Below are positions 1 to 5,895 of a stretch of 8,262 nt of DNA, in pieces. The DNA is from Nitriliruptoraceae bacterium (GTDB lineage: Bacteria > Actinomycetota > Nitriliruptoria > Nitriliruptorales > Nitriliruptoraceae). Position numbers and translations under genes: made by a program. Location: contig SKNP01000394.1 in the NCBI GenBank assembly GCA_007120485.1, positions 1-8,262 on the forward strand. Reading direction: 5' to 3'. The stretch's first letter is position 1. Each line of letters opens with the position of its first letter. Below the pieces are notes generated by a model. The model did not search any database. It was not told the DNA's origin and saw only the letters and a program-made list of their open reading frames with translations.

Positions 1-125
1 CCGGCGTCGTCACCGTCGTCGACGGTCTCTTCGGCGCCGTCGTCGACGACCGGGTCGTCGCTGCAGGCTGCCGCGAGCAGCAGGACCGCGGCGAGCGGCG
101 CAACCAGTCGGAGTGTCGTTCGCAT
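1..125 (-). CDS. Lipoprotein, N-terminal part only (gene runs off the left edge)
   Basis: Reading leftward from ATG at 125, the first 41 codons are open to the window edge. They encode a textbook bacterial lipoprotein N-terminus: Arg2 and Arg6 in a short basic n-region, a hydrophobic stretch (about residues 7-20, LVAPLAAVLLLAAA), then Cys21 in the sequence LLAAAC-SDD. The residue at -3 is Ala rather than the usual Leu, but the overall lipobox pattern holds. After the Cys comes an acidic, low-complexity linker rich in Asp, Glu and Val (DDPVVDDGAEETVDDGDD), typical of the tether between the lipid anchor and a folded extracytoplasmic domain. An AAGGGG ribosome binding site (132-137, complement) sits 6 bases before the ATG. 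The product should be lipidated and held on the outer face of the cytoplasmic membrane. The functional domain lies outside the window, so I cannot assign a role. Confidence 0.8.
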   Translation of the reverse strand, partial: MRTTLRLVAPLAAVLLLAAACSDDPVVDDGAEETVDDGDDA

Positions 126-311
126 CAGGTGCCCCTTGGGTCTTCGTCGGTCGGGTTCGCGTCGTGGAACGAGCGGGTGCCCCAGCCACGCGGAGCGCAC
201 GATAGGCCCCCGCCGCACGGATGCGAGAACCCGCGGACGTGGACCCCGGTGCCCGGTGGAGATGCGGTGCGCCAGGCACACTGACGGATCCAAGCGGGAG
301 GGGCGGACGAC
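126..311. other. Divergent intergenic region between lipoprotein and nucleotidyltransferase genes
   Basis: This 186-base gap must carry promoters for both flanking genes. On the minus strand a possible -10 hexamer TATCGT lies at 198-203, which would give a leader of about 65 bases for the lipoprotein, but I find no convincing -35 at the right distance. No clear -10/-35 pair is visible for the rightward gene. The 8-mer GGTGCCCC occurs twice (128-135 and 176-183), which may be chance at this GC content. No small gene is supported. Confidence 0.4.
297..303 (+). promoter_or_regulatory. Ribosome binding site that fixes the nucleotidyltransferase start
   Basis: GGAGGGG lies 8 bases before the ATG at 312. 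The next in-frame ATG, at 348, has a purine run (GAAGGG) directly abutting it with no spacer, so the start at 312 is preferred. Confidence 0.7.
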
Positions 312-1073
312 ATGCCTGACCCACGAGAAGGCGTCACACCCGAAGGGATGATCCGCACGGGAGCGTCCCGCCGCACGATCGCCGCTACGTACGACGAGGT
401 GCTTCGGGCGGCGATCGATGCCGTCGCGGGACGAGGGGCCTTGTACGTCTATGGGTCGGTGGCGACCGGCACCGCGACGGTCCCGGCGTCGGACGTCGAT
501 CTGCTGACGGTCGGTCTAGCGGGTCATGAGGCCGAACGGATCTCCACCGAGCTCTCGGCGAGGTTCCGGGACCAGTGCCGTGAGGTGAGCATCGCTCCCA
601 CCTCGTGGTCGGACCTCGAAACAGACGATGACGAGGGCTACGGCTTCCGCGCGTTCGTCCGCCACTACGGCGTGCACCTCTCGGGCGCCGATCCGGCCGC
701 CGACCTACCCGACGTCCCGGCCGACGCACGTGCGGCCCGCGGGTTCAACGGCGACATCGCCCACCACGCAGAGCAGTGGAAGCAGGAGGTCGAGGCCGAC
801 ACGGATGTCGCACGGCTCGGGACACAGATCGCGCGCAAGTCGCTGCTCGCCGTCGCCGGGTTGGTCTCCGTGCGGGACGCCACGTGGTCGACGGACCGAC
901 GTGCCTGCGCCGCGAGGTGGAGCGAGCTCGAGCCAGGCTGCCCCCTCGACACGCTGGTCACCTGGCTCGAGGCGCCGCCCCGCGACCCGGCCGCGATCCG
1001 CCGCGAGCTACACGGACCGATCACCGCGGTCGTGCGGACGTTCGGATCGGAGATCGGGTTCTGGGACGACTAG
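312..1073 (+). CDS. Nucleotidyltransferase-fold protein (NTP_transf_2 type), possible small-molecule modifying enzyme
   Basis: A 253-residue cytoplasmic protein with the polymerase-beta-like nucleotidyltransferase signature. Residues 43-67 read as a beta strand (ALYVYGS) with Gly48-Ser49, followed by Asp61-Val-Asp63 in SDVDLLTV; these would bind the nucleotide and metal. Glu91 in REVSIAP is a candidate third carboxylate. The stretch at 118-135 (HYGVHLSGADPAADLPDV) resembles the segment after the catalytic core in many small-molecule nucleotidyltransferases. The C-terminal half (about 140-253) is predicted helical. It contains RKSLLAVAGL...WSTDRRACAARW (175-203), which recalls the C-terminal helical bundle of ANT/AadA-type aminoglycoside adenylyltransferases. 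That parallel is inference from pattern only; sequence identity is not evident to me and the substrate is unknown. The gene stands alone, with no adjacent HEPN partner as would be expected for an MNT/HEPN toxin-antitoxin pair. It ends before a strong hairpin shared with the convergent TetR gene. Confidence 0.82.
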   Translation: MPDPREGVTPEGMIRTGASRRTIAATYDEVLRAAIDAVAGRGALYVYGSVATGTATVPASDVDLLTVGLAGHEAERISTELSARFRDQCREVSIAPTSWSDLETDDDEGYGFRAFVRHYGVHLSGADPAADLPDVPADARAARGFNGDIAHHAEQWKQEVEADTDVARLGTQIARKSLLAVAGLVSVRDATWSTDRRACAARWSELEPGCPLDTLVTWLEAPPRDPAAIRRELHGPITAVVRTFGSEIGFWDD

Positions 1074-1135
1074 CGCGCCGGACGAGGACGCACGCTCAGG
1101 GTTCCGGCTCGGCCCAGGTCACGGACACTGGCGGT

Positions 1136-1175
1136 CTCGGCACGAGCCCAGCGACCCACGTCGCTGGCACCCGAG
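1136..1175. terminator. Strong hairpin between convergent genes, probable bidirectional terminator
   Basis: The core is a perfect 8-bp stem: CCAGCGAC (1148-1155), loop CCAC, GTCGCTGG (1160-1167). An outer 5-bp stem, CTCGG (1136-1140) with CCGAG (1171-1175), can stack beneath it through an asymmetric internal loop. It lies 63 bases past the nucleotidyltransferase stop (core start minus 1073 is 75) and about 36 bases past the TetR stop on the other strand. That is where a shared terminator would be expected. There is no T-run on either side, so it would act as a GC-rich, actinobacterial-style terminator or as an RNA-stabilising end. Confidence 0.6.
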
Positions 1176-1203
1176 CGCCAGGCTGCCACGTCACCTCTGG
1201 GTC

Positions 1204-2028
1204 TCAGCGGTCGTCGGCGATGCGGGTGTGGGTCGGATCCACGGTCTCATCTCGTTCGCGCTCGGCCAGCCGAGCGACCCCTTCGAGGATGCAGGCGAGG
1301 CCGAAGTCGAAGTCGGGGTCGTCCGCCGGGTCGGGGCTGTCCGCAGCGTCCGCGCCGTCCGCGGGCGTACCGGGATCCGCGGCGAGATCGGCCATGGCGA
1401 GCACGGCGCTGACCTCGGGGAACCGTTCGGGGTCGACCAGGTTCGCGAGCGTCCGGCGCCACTCGAACTCGATCTCGTGTTGGGCGCGCCCGCCGCTTCG
1501 GGTGTGCATGTCCTGCAGCAGGGCGGTGTGTTGACGCACGTAGCCGGATAGCGTCGTGACGACCGCCACCCGCTCCAGCGGCCCGAGGCCGCTATCGCGC
1601 AGGGCCTGCAGGCCAGCCTCCATCCAGGCGACGGAGTTCGGCCCGAGGGGCGGGCCGGAGATCGGCACCTCGACGACCCATCCCCTGGTCCGGAGGGCAA
1701 GCGCTCGCGCCCAGACGTCGGTGGCGGTCCGCCAACCAGCGTCGAGCGGCAGTTCGGGTGGTGGACCCGCAGCCCCGTCAACCATCAAGGTCAGGAGCTC
1801 GTCCTTGCTGGCGACGTGCCGGTAGAGCGCCATGGTGGAGACACCGAGGTGCTCAGCGACTCGACCCATCGAGACGGCCGCGAGGCCGTGCTCGTCCGCG
1901 AGCTCGATGGCCGCGGCGACGATCCGATCCACGCTGAGCGCCGGCCGTGCCCCCCGCGCGACGACGGACGAGACGCCCCAGAGGCGCTGGAGGCTCTCGG
2001 GGACCTGCGGTGGGTCGGATCCGGCCAT
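1204..2028 (-). CDS. TetR/AcrR-family transcriptional regulator with TetR_C-type ligand domain
   Basis: With the ATG at 2028 this is a 274-residue one-component repressor. Residues about 31-79 form the N-terminal DNA-binding domain: LSVDRIVAAAIELADEHGL, then the helix-turn-helix RVAEHLGVSTMALYRHVASK, a close match to the TetR class consensus. The rest (about 87-274) matches the C-terminal domain of tetracycline-repressor-like proteins. It includes the late motif FDFGLACILEG (240-250), usually found near the end of this family. Just before that motif is a 20-residue insert of almost only Ala, Asp, Pro and Gly (about 216-238). An upstream GTG at 2073 is also in frame, but it sits only about 6 bases from the predicted transcription start, so 2028 is favoured; neither start has a strong ribosome binding site. 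It is divergent from the DrrAB-type exporter and very likely represses it and itself by binding the palindromes at 2080-2113. The inducer is unknown. Confidence 0.9.
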   Translation of the reverse strand: MAGSDPPQVPESLQRLWGVSSVVARGARPALSVDRIVAAAIELADEHGLAAVSMGRVAEHLGVSTMALYRHVASKDELLTLMVDGAAGPPPELPLDAGWRTATDVWARALALRTRGWVVEVPISGPPLGPNSVAWMEAGLQALRDSGLGPLERVAVVTTLSGYVRQHTALLQDMHTRSGGRAQHEIEFEWRRTLANLVDPERFPEVSAVLAMADLAADPGTPADGADAADSPDPADDPDFDFGLACILEGVARLAERERDETVDPTHTRIADDR

Positions 2029-2079
2029 CACCGGTGACTGTAGCGACCGGTGGACCGTCGGCGTACCGCGCACACTCTA

Positions 2080-2094
2080 GCGTATTTTATACGC
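2080..2094. promoter_or_regulatory. Operator palindrome 1 (predicted TetR-regulator site)
   Basis: Perfect inverted repeat GCGTAT-TTT-ATACGC, centred on 2087, in an otherwise very GC-rich region and between a TetR gene and its divergent exporter target. The arms share the core (C/T)GTAT with palindrome 2, so both probably bind the same protein. It covers the predicted -10 of the leftward promoter. Confidence 0.72.
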
Positions 2095-2096
2095 AC

Positions 2097-2113
2097 TGTG
2101 TATGCTATACACA
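2097..2113. promoter_or_regulatory. Operator palindrome 2 (predicted TetR-regulator site)
   Basis: Perfect 17-base inverted repeat TGTGTAT-GCT-ATACACA, centred on 2105, 18 bases from the centre of palindrome 1. The inner arms of the two palindromes also form a third, imperfect palindrome, ATACGCA-C-TGTGTAT (2089-2103, one mismatch), centred on 2096. Which register is the true operator cannot be settled from sequence alone. Confidence 0.72.
2101..2111 (+). promoter_or_regulatory. Candidate -10 region of the rightward exporter promoter
   Basis: TATGCT (2101-2106) and TATACA (2106-2111) are each 4 of 6 matches to the sigma-70 -10 hexamer. No good -35 is seen 16-18 bases upstream of either. The position, 24 to 34 bases before the ATPase ATG, is right, and both overlap operator palindrome 2, so repressor binding would block initiation. 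Confidence 0.4.
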
Positions 2114-2134
2114 AGCAACCGGTGAGGTGCGCCG

Positions 2135-3070
2135 ATGGACGCCGTGGTGCAGGTCGAAGGCCTCCACAGGTCCTTCGGGGGCCAGCCGGTCCTCCAGGGG
2201 ATCGACCTGGACGTCTCGCGCGGCACGATCGTGGGCCTCCTCGGGCCGAACGGCGCGGGCAAGACCACGTTCGTCCGGATCCTCGCGACGCTGCTGCCGT
2301 TCGATGCGGGCCAGGTCCGGGTCTGTGGACACGACGTCGTCCGGCAGGCGGCCGCCGTGCGCCGCAGGATCGGCCTGACGGGCCAGTACGCCTCGGTCGA
2401 CGAGCTCTTGACTGGCCGTGAGAACCTGCGGCTCCTGAGCCGGCTCGCCCACCTCGATCGTGCCCTCATCCACCAGCGCATCGCGGAGCTGCTCGAGCGG
2501 TTCGACCTCACCGACGCGGCGGACGAGCGGGTGTGCACCTACTCGGGCGGCATGCGTCGACGGCTCGACCTGGCGGCCAGCCTGGTCGCCACCCCGCCGG
2601 TGCTCTTCCTCGACGAGCCGACCACCGGGCTCGATCCCCACAGCCGCCGAACCCTGTGGCAGGTCATCCGCGAACTGGCCGACGACGGGGTCACGGTACT
2701 GCTCACGACGCAGTACCTCGAGGAAGCGGACGTGCTCGCTGACGAGATCGCGGTGCTCGACCACGGCCGGGTGATGACGCGCGGCACCGCGCAGCGACTC
2801 AAGGAACAGATCGGGACCGAGCGACTGACGGTGTACCTGCGGGATTCCGCCGACCTCGACCGAGCGGTCAGCGTCCTGCCCACGGCGTCCATCGATCGTG
2901 CGGAGCGCACCGTGACGCTCACCCTGGCCGGTCCGGACGAGCTGCGATCCACCTTGAACGCGCTGGCCGACGCACGGATCGCGCTCGAGCGGACCCAGGC
3001 CAGCACTCCGACCCTCGACGACGTGTTCTTCGCCGTCACCTCAACGCCGCGCCCGGGAGCGACCCGATGA
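2135..3070 (+). CDS. ABC transporter ATP-binding protein, DrrA (daunorubicin resistance) type
   Basis: A 311-residue ATPase that powers the permease encoded next to it. Visible motifs in order: Walker A GPNGAGKT (37-44), Q-loop Gln84 in RIGLTGQYASVD, signature YSGGMRRRLDLA (136-147), Walker B VLFLDEP (156-162) and D-loop GLDP (165-168). The switch position reads TTQYLEEAD, with Gln193 where most ABC ATPases have His; this is characteristic of the DrrA subfamily. The region after about residue 225 is a DUF4162-like C-terminal extension common in this group, ending in LDDVFFAVT. The start is set by a GAGGTG-type ribosome binding site (2124-2129) 5 bases before ATG. The stop overlaps the permease start (ATGA), so the two are translationally coupled. 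Substrates of such exporters range from polyketide antibiotics to lipids; the name reflects family, not proven substrate. Control is probably by the divergent TetR protein. Confidence 0.93.
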   Translation: MDAVVQVEGLHRSFGGQPVLQGIDLDVSRGTIVGLLGPNGAGKTTFVRILATLLPFDAGQVRVCGHDVVRQAAAVRRRIGLTGQYASVDELLTGRENLRLLSRLAHLDRALIHQRIAELLERFDLTDAADERVCTYSGGMRRRLDLAASLVATPPVLFLDEPTTGLDPHSRRTLWQVIRELADDGVTVLLTTQYLEEADVLADEIAVLDHGRVMTRGTAQRLKEQIGTERLTVYLRDSADLDRAVSVLPTASIDRAERTVTLTLAGPDELRSTLNALADARIALERTQASTPTLDDVFFAVTSTPRPGATR

Positions 3071-3858
3071 CCCCGACGGTCGCGGCCGACCGTTCGCCGA
3101 TCGGCTGGCTGCTTGCCGACACCTCGGCGTTGACCGGCCGCAGCATCCGACACGAGCTGCGCAGCCTGGATGGGCTACTGGTCACCGTGCTGTTGCCCGT
3201 TCTGATCCTGCTGGCGTTCGTGTACGTCTTCGGGGGCGCGCTCGATACGCCGGGCAGCTACCTCGACTACGTCGTACCGGGCATCGTGGTGCTGACCTCG
3301 GGCTACGGCGCGGCGTTGACCGCCACCGCGGTCAACCAGGACCTGACCACCGGCACGATCGACCGGCTACGTGCGCTGCCCGCGTCGCCGGCCGCGCTGT
3401 TCGCCGGCCACGTCGCGGCTGCACTGCTGCGCACGCTGTTCTCCGCCTCGCTGGTGGTCGGGGTCGCGATCGTGCTCGGGTTCGGGGCCGTCGCTGGTCC
3501 CGGAGCTTGGCTGGCCGTCGTCGGTGTGATCAGCCTCTACGTGCTCGCGGTCGCGTGGCTCGCGGTGATCGTCGGCGTGGCGGCCAGGTCCGTGGAAGCC
3601 GCCAGCGGGTTCTCGTTCGCCGTGCTGTTCCTGCCCTACGTCTCCAGCGGGTTCGTCCCGCCCGACACCCTCCCCGGGCCGCTTCGGACGTTCGCGGAGA
3701 ACCAGCCCCTGACCCCGGCCATCGAGACCGTGCGCGCCCTGCTCCTCGGCACCGAGGTGGGCGGCCACGGCTGGCGCGCGTTCGTCTGGTGCGTCGCCAT
3801 CGTGGCCGTGGCGATCCCGACATCGGCCGTGCTCTTCCGCCGCCGGAACCGGCGGTGA
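3067..3858 (+). CDS. ABC-2 type permease, DrrB-like exporter membrane subunit
   Basis: A 263-residue integral membrane protein and partner of the preceding ATPase, with which it shares an ATGA start/stop overlap. It has a cytoplasmic N-terminus containing RSIRHELRSLDGLL. Six hydrophobic segments follow, at about residues 37-56, 68-88, 112-139, 146-171, 180-197 and 236-256, the usual ABC2_membrane layout. Between the second and third lies the cytoplasmic coupling region QDLTTGTIDRLRALPAS (91-107), the family hallmark thought to contact the ATPase. The re-entrant stretch after segment five, SSGFVPPDTLPGPLRTFAENQPLTPAIETVRALL, also matches the conserved DrrB pattern (F/VP...LP...NPxTP...R). It ends in a positively charged tail (RRRNRR) on the cytoplasmic side. 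Two ATPase and two permease subunits would be expected in the working exporter. Confidence 0.92.
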   Translation: MTPTVAADRSPIGWLLADTSALTGRSIRHELRSLDGLLVTVLLPVLILLAFVYVFGGALDTPGSYLDYVVPGIVVLTSGYGAALTATAVNQDLTTGTIDRLRALPASPAALFAGHVAAALLRTLFSASLVVGVAIVLGFGAVAGPGAWLAVVGVISLYVLAVAWLAVIVGVAARSVEAASGFSFAVLFLPYVSSGFVPPDTLPGPLRTFAENQPLTPAIETVRALLLGTEVGGHGWRAFVWCVAIVAVAIPTSAVLFRRRNRR

Positions 3859-3951
3859 GGCATGGCGTGGGGGCGGGTGTCACCGGTAGGACCGCTCGGT
3901 CACGGGTCCGATCCAAGCGAGCCCTGCCCGTCCTGACCGGGATGCGGGGCG
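3859..3951. other. Convergent gap between the two exporter modules, possible weak terminator
   Basis: The 93 bases separate the ends of the permease gene and the response regulator gene. A bulged stem is possible: CGGTCA-CGGG (3897-3906) with CCCG-TCC-TGACCG (3927-3939), closing a loop of about 20 bases. No T-run follows on either strand, so a bidirectional terminator is expected by position but only weakly supported by sequence. Confidence 0.3.
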
Positions 3952-4650
3952 CTACCGCGACGGACCGTCGACGCCCTGATCGCGTGGCCCGAAGAGCCCG
4001 AGGTCGAGCGCTCGGAGGACCGCACGGGTGCGGTCGCGGACACCGAGCTTCAGCAGCACGCTGGAGACGTGGTTCTTGGCCGTGCCCGGAGCGAGGTAGA
4101 GCGTGTCGGCGATCTCGCGGTTGGCGTAGCCAGCGGCCATCAGCCGCAGCACCTCGAGTTCCCGAGCGGTCAGGTCCACCGCCCGGGGTAACCCGTCGTG
4201 GAGGTCGGGCGATGGCCAGGAGGCGACGGCGTGAAGGAGGCGCTCGGTGACCGCCGGTTCCACGTGGGTCCCGCCGTTCGCGAGGGCGAGGATCGCGGCG
4301 ACGAGATGCTCGAAGGTGACGTCCTTGAGGAGGTACCCGTCTGCGCCAGCCTGCAGCGCTCGTTGTACGAGGTCGTCGTCGTCGAAGGTGGTGAGCACGA
4401 GCACGGGGGTCGTGTCCCCTCGGGCCCGCAGCGCGTCGAGGGTCTCGATCCCGTCGCGCCGTGGCATACGCAGATCGAGGAGGACGACGTCCGGGCGGTG
4501 CTGTTGGATGACCTGGAGGGCCTGGTCGCCGTCGCTGGCTTCGGCGGTGACGGTGACCTCGTCGCTGTAGGACAGCAGGCTGCGGATGCCCTGGCGAACC
4601 AGCGTCTGGTCGTCGACCACGCAGATCTCGATCATCGGGACGGAATCCAT
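3952..4650 (-). CDS. Response regulator, NarL/FixJ (LuxR-type HTH) family
   Basis: A 232-residue two-component output protein. The receiver domain (about 6-125) shows the acidic pair Asp13-Asp14, the phosphoacceptor Asp59 in DVVLLDLRMP, the conserved Thr87 in VLVLTTFDD, and Lys109 in GYLLKD. A short linker leads to a LuxR-type helix-turn-helix (about 160-215): LTARELEVLRLMAAGYANREIA followed by the recognition helix region GTAKNHVSSVLLKLGVRDR. It should be phosphorylated by the upstream histidine kinase and probably activates or represses the exporter operon in which it lies last. The start at 4650 has a modest GGGTGA 4 bases upstream and overlaps the kinase gene by 19 bases. An ATG at 4635 would give an ATGA overlap and the canonical N-terminus MIEICVVDDQ, and is nearly as likely. 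No binding site can be assigned from sequence alone. Confidence 0.93.
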   Translation of the reverse strand: MDSVPMIEICVVDDQTLVRQGIRSLLSYSDEVTVTAEASDGDQALQVIQQHRPDVVLLDLRMPRRDGIETLDALRARGDTTPVLVLTTFDDDDLVQRALQAGADGYLLKDVTFEHLVAAILALANGGTHVEPAVTERLLHAVASWPSPDLHDGLPRAVDLTARELEVLRLMAAGYANREIADTLYLAPGTAKNHVSSVLLKLGVRDRTRAVLRALDLGLFGPRDQGVDGPSR

Positions 4651-5768
4651 GCGGTCACCCGCATGCCGTGGCCGGGCGCGGTGACGAACTCGACGGTGCC
4701 GCCGAGGGCATCGATGCGTTCAGTGAGGCCGTTGAGACCGCTGCCTGGCTGCAGTCGGGTCGTTCCTCGTCCATCGTCGTGGGCGTCGAGTTGGACCGCT
4801 CCCCCTGGCCCGCTCCGGATGCCGATCTGGAGCTTCGTGGCGTCGGCGTGTCGCGCCGTGTTCGTGACGACCTCCTGGACGCAACGGATCAAGGCCAACG
4901 AGGTGGCATCGTCGACGTCCAGTCCCTCCTCGACGGACAGTTCGACCTGCGGCTGGGGCAGGTGCGTCACGTTCGCCAGGGCGTCCCGGAGCGCCGGCTG
5001 GTGGTCACGCAGGTCGCCGACGGCGCCCCGGACCGCGCCGAGGAGGTTCCGGGCGATGCTGCGGGCCCGGTCGAGGTGCACGTGGTCGCTCGCCGGTTCC
5101 GCCTGGGCTGACGACTCCAGCTCCAGGATCAGGGCGGTGAGGTGGTGACCGACCACGTCGTGCAGGTCACGGGCGATGCGGACGCGTTCCGCGTTGCGGC
5201 TCGAAGCTTCCAACAGCGTGGTCGTCGCACGGAGCTCTGCATGCGCCTCGGCCAGATGGGCCCGGGCGGTGGCCTCGCTTCGCTGGCTCAGGATCACCAG
5301 CACGGCGAACACCTGGAAGCTGCTGAACACGATCACCGAGATGATCACCGCCACGAGGGCGTCCTCGGTACGGAAGGTGACCAGGGCGATCAGCAGCATC
5401 TGCGCCGTCACCACGGCGATCGTGCCACGCCGTGACAGGACGTAGGCGGCGGTGGCTGCGGTCACCACCAACAGCACCACCGCCCAGCCGTCGGCCGGTG
5501 CGAGCACGTAGGCGACCGCGCCGAACGCTCCTTGGGCGACGAGCAAGGGCCGGTCGGCCAGCCACGTCGGTCGACGGTCGTCCGGCACCTGGCTGAGTAG
5601 CACGAAGGCCCCCAGGTAGCCCAGGTAGCAACCCCACCACAGCCAGACGGCCCACACCGGTGGACGGGTCGGGCCGCCGAGCAGCTCCAGGAGGACGGGC
5701 ACCCCCACGGTCGCACTGGCGATCAACCCTGCCAGTGCCCCGGCTCGCTCCGAGGCCGCGACATCCAT
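4632..5768 (-). CDS. Sensor histidine kinase, NarL-type (HisKA_3), with six membrane segments
   Basis: From ATG 5768 this is a 378-residue membrane kinase. Six hydrophobic segments at about 11-31, 38-59, 74-91, 94-110, 115-132 and 137-160 are joined by short loops, leaving almost no external sensor domain. A helical linker (161-194) leads to the HisKA_3 dimerisation domain with His203 in ERVRIARDLHDVVGHHLT. Asp204 and His208 form the DxxxQ/H motif linked to phosphatase activity. The HATPase domain shows the N-box QEVVTNTARHA (Asn303), G1 box DDGRG (331-335) and G2 region GSGLNGLTERIDALGG. It should phosphorylate the response regulator encoded next. An in-frame GTG at 5876 would add 36 residues (Arg/Gly-rich, with no membrane character) and leave only 19 bases after the permease gene. 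I prefer the ATG because the protein family normally begins close to the first membrane segment, although no clear ribosome binding site precedes it. Confidence 0.9.
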   Translation of the reverse strand: MDVAASERAGALAGLIASATVGVPVLLELLGGPTRPPVWAVWLWWGCYLGYLGAFVLLSQVPDDRRPTWLADRPLLVAQGAFGAVAYVLAPADGWAVVLLVVTAATAAYVLSRRGTIAVVTAQMLLIALVTFRTEDALVAVIISVIVFSSFQVFAVLVILSQRSEATARAHLAEAHAELRATTTLLEASSRNAERVRIARDLHDVVGHHLTALILELESSAQAEPASDHVHLDRARSIARNLLGAVRGAVGDLRDHQPALRDALANVTHLPQPQVELSVEEGLDVDDATSLALIRCVQEVVTNTARHADATKLQIGIRSGPGGAVQLDAHDDGRGTTRLQPGSGLNGLTERIDALGGTVEFVTAPGHGMRVTAWIPSR

Positions 5769-5895
5769 GACGTCACGGTACGCGCATCGACGGCGCATGG
5801 ACAGGTGCCGCAAGTCATGGCCGCCCTGGCCGAGCCTCGAGCGTCCCGGTGCGTCATCGTCAGGCTGCCCGGCCACCTCGACGCCGTCCTCGGTG

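Larger units (their letters stand above)
2086..2114 (-). promoter_or_regulatory. Predicted leftward promoter of the TetR gene
   Basis: On the minus strand, TTGTGT (2114-2109) and TATAAA (2091-2086) are separated by exactly 17 bases. The -10 matches the sigma-70 consensus at 5 of 6 positions and the -35 at 3 of 6. Transcription would start near 2079, giving a leader of about 50 bases to the ATG at 2028. Both hexamers lie inside the operator palindromes, fitting autorepression. Confidence 0.55.

Noticed and set aside
1..60. GTC/GAC-rich repeat at the left edge as a tandem repeat element
   Set aside because: It is explained by the acidic Asp/Val/Glu linker codons of the lipoprotein gene rather than by an independent DNA repeat.
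312..1073. Possible MNT/HEPN toxin-antitoxin system
   Set aside because: No small adjacent HEPN gene with an RxxxxH motif is present; the neighbour downstream is a convergent TetR regulator and the one upstream is a divergent lipoprotein.
628..1551. A 307-codon open frame on the plus strand spanning the nucleotidyltransferase gene and part of the TetR gene
   Set aside because: It is Arg/Ser/Thr/Pro-rich with no family motif, overlaps two well-supported genes in other frames, and has no ribosome binding site; a high-GC shadow frame.
2077..2764. Minus-strand open frames opposite the DrrA-type ATPase that reach into the operator region
   Set aside because: Antisense shadows of a gene with all ABC motifs; starting points do not match any promoter and the composition is not protein-like.
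2135..3858. Naming the exporter drrA/drrB and inferring anthracycline transport
   Set aside because: The family match is clear, but many related exporters carry other substrates and there are no biosynthetic genes nearby; gene symbols were left empty.
4198..5148. A 316-codon open frame on the plus strand opposite the response regulator and kinase genes
   Set aside because: It lies entirely antisense to genes with intact catalytic motifs, has low-complexity composition in its second half, and shows no recognisable domain.
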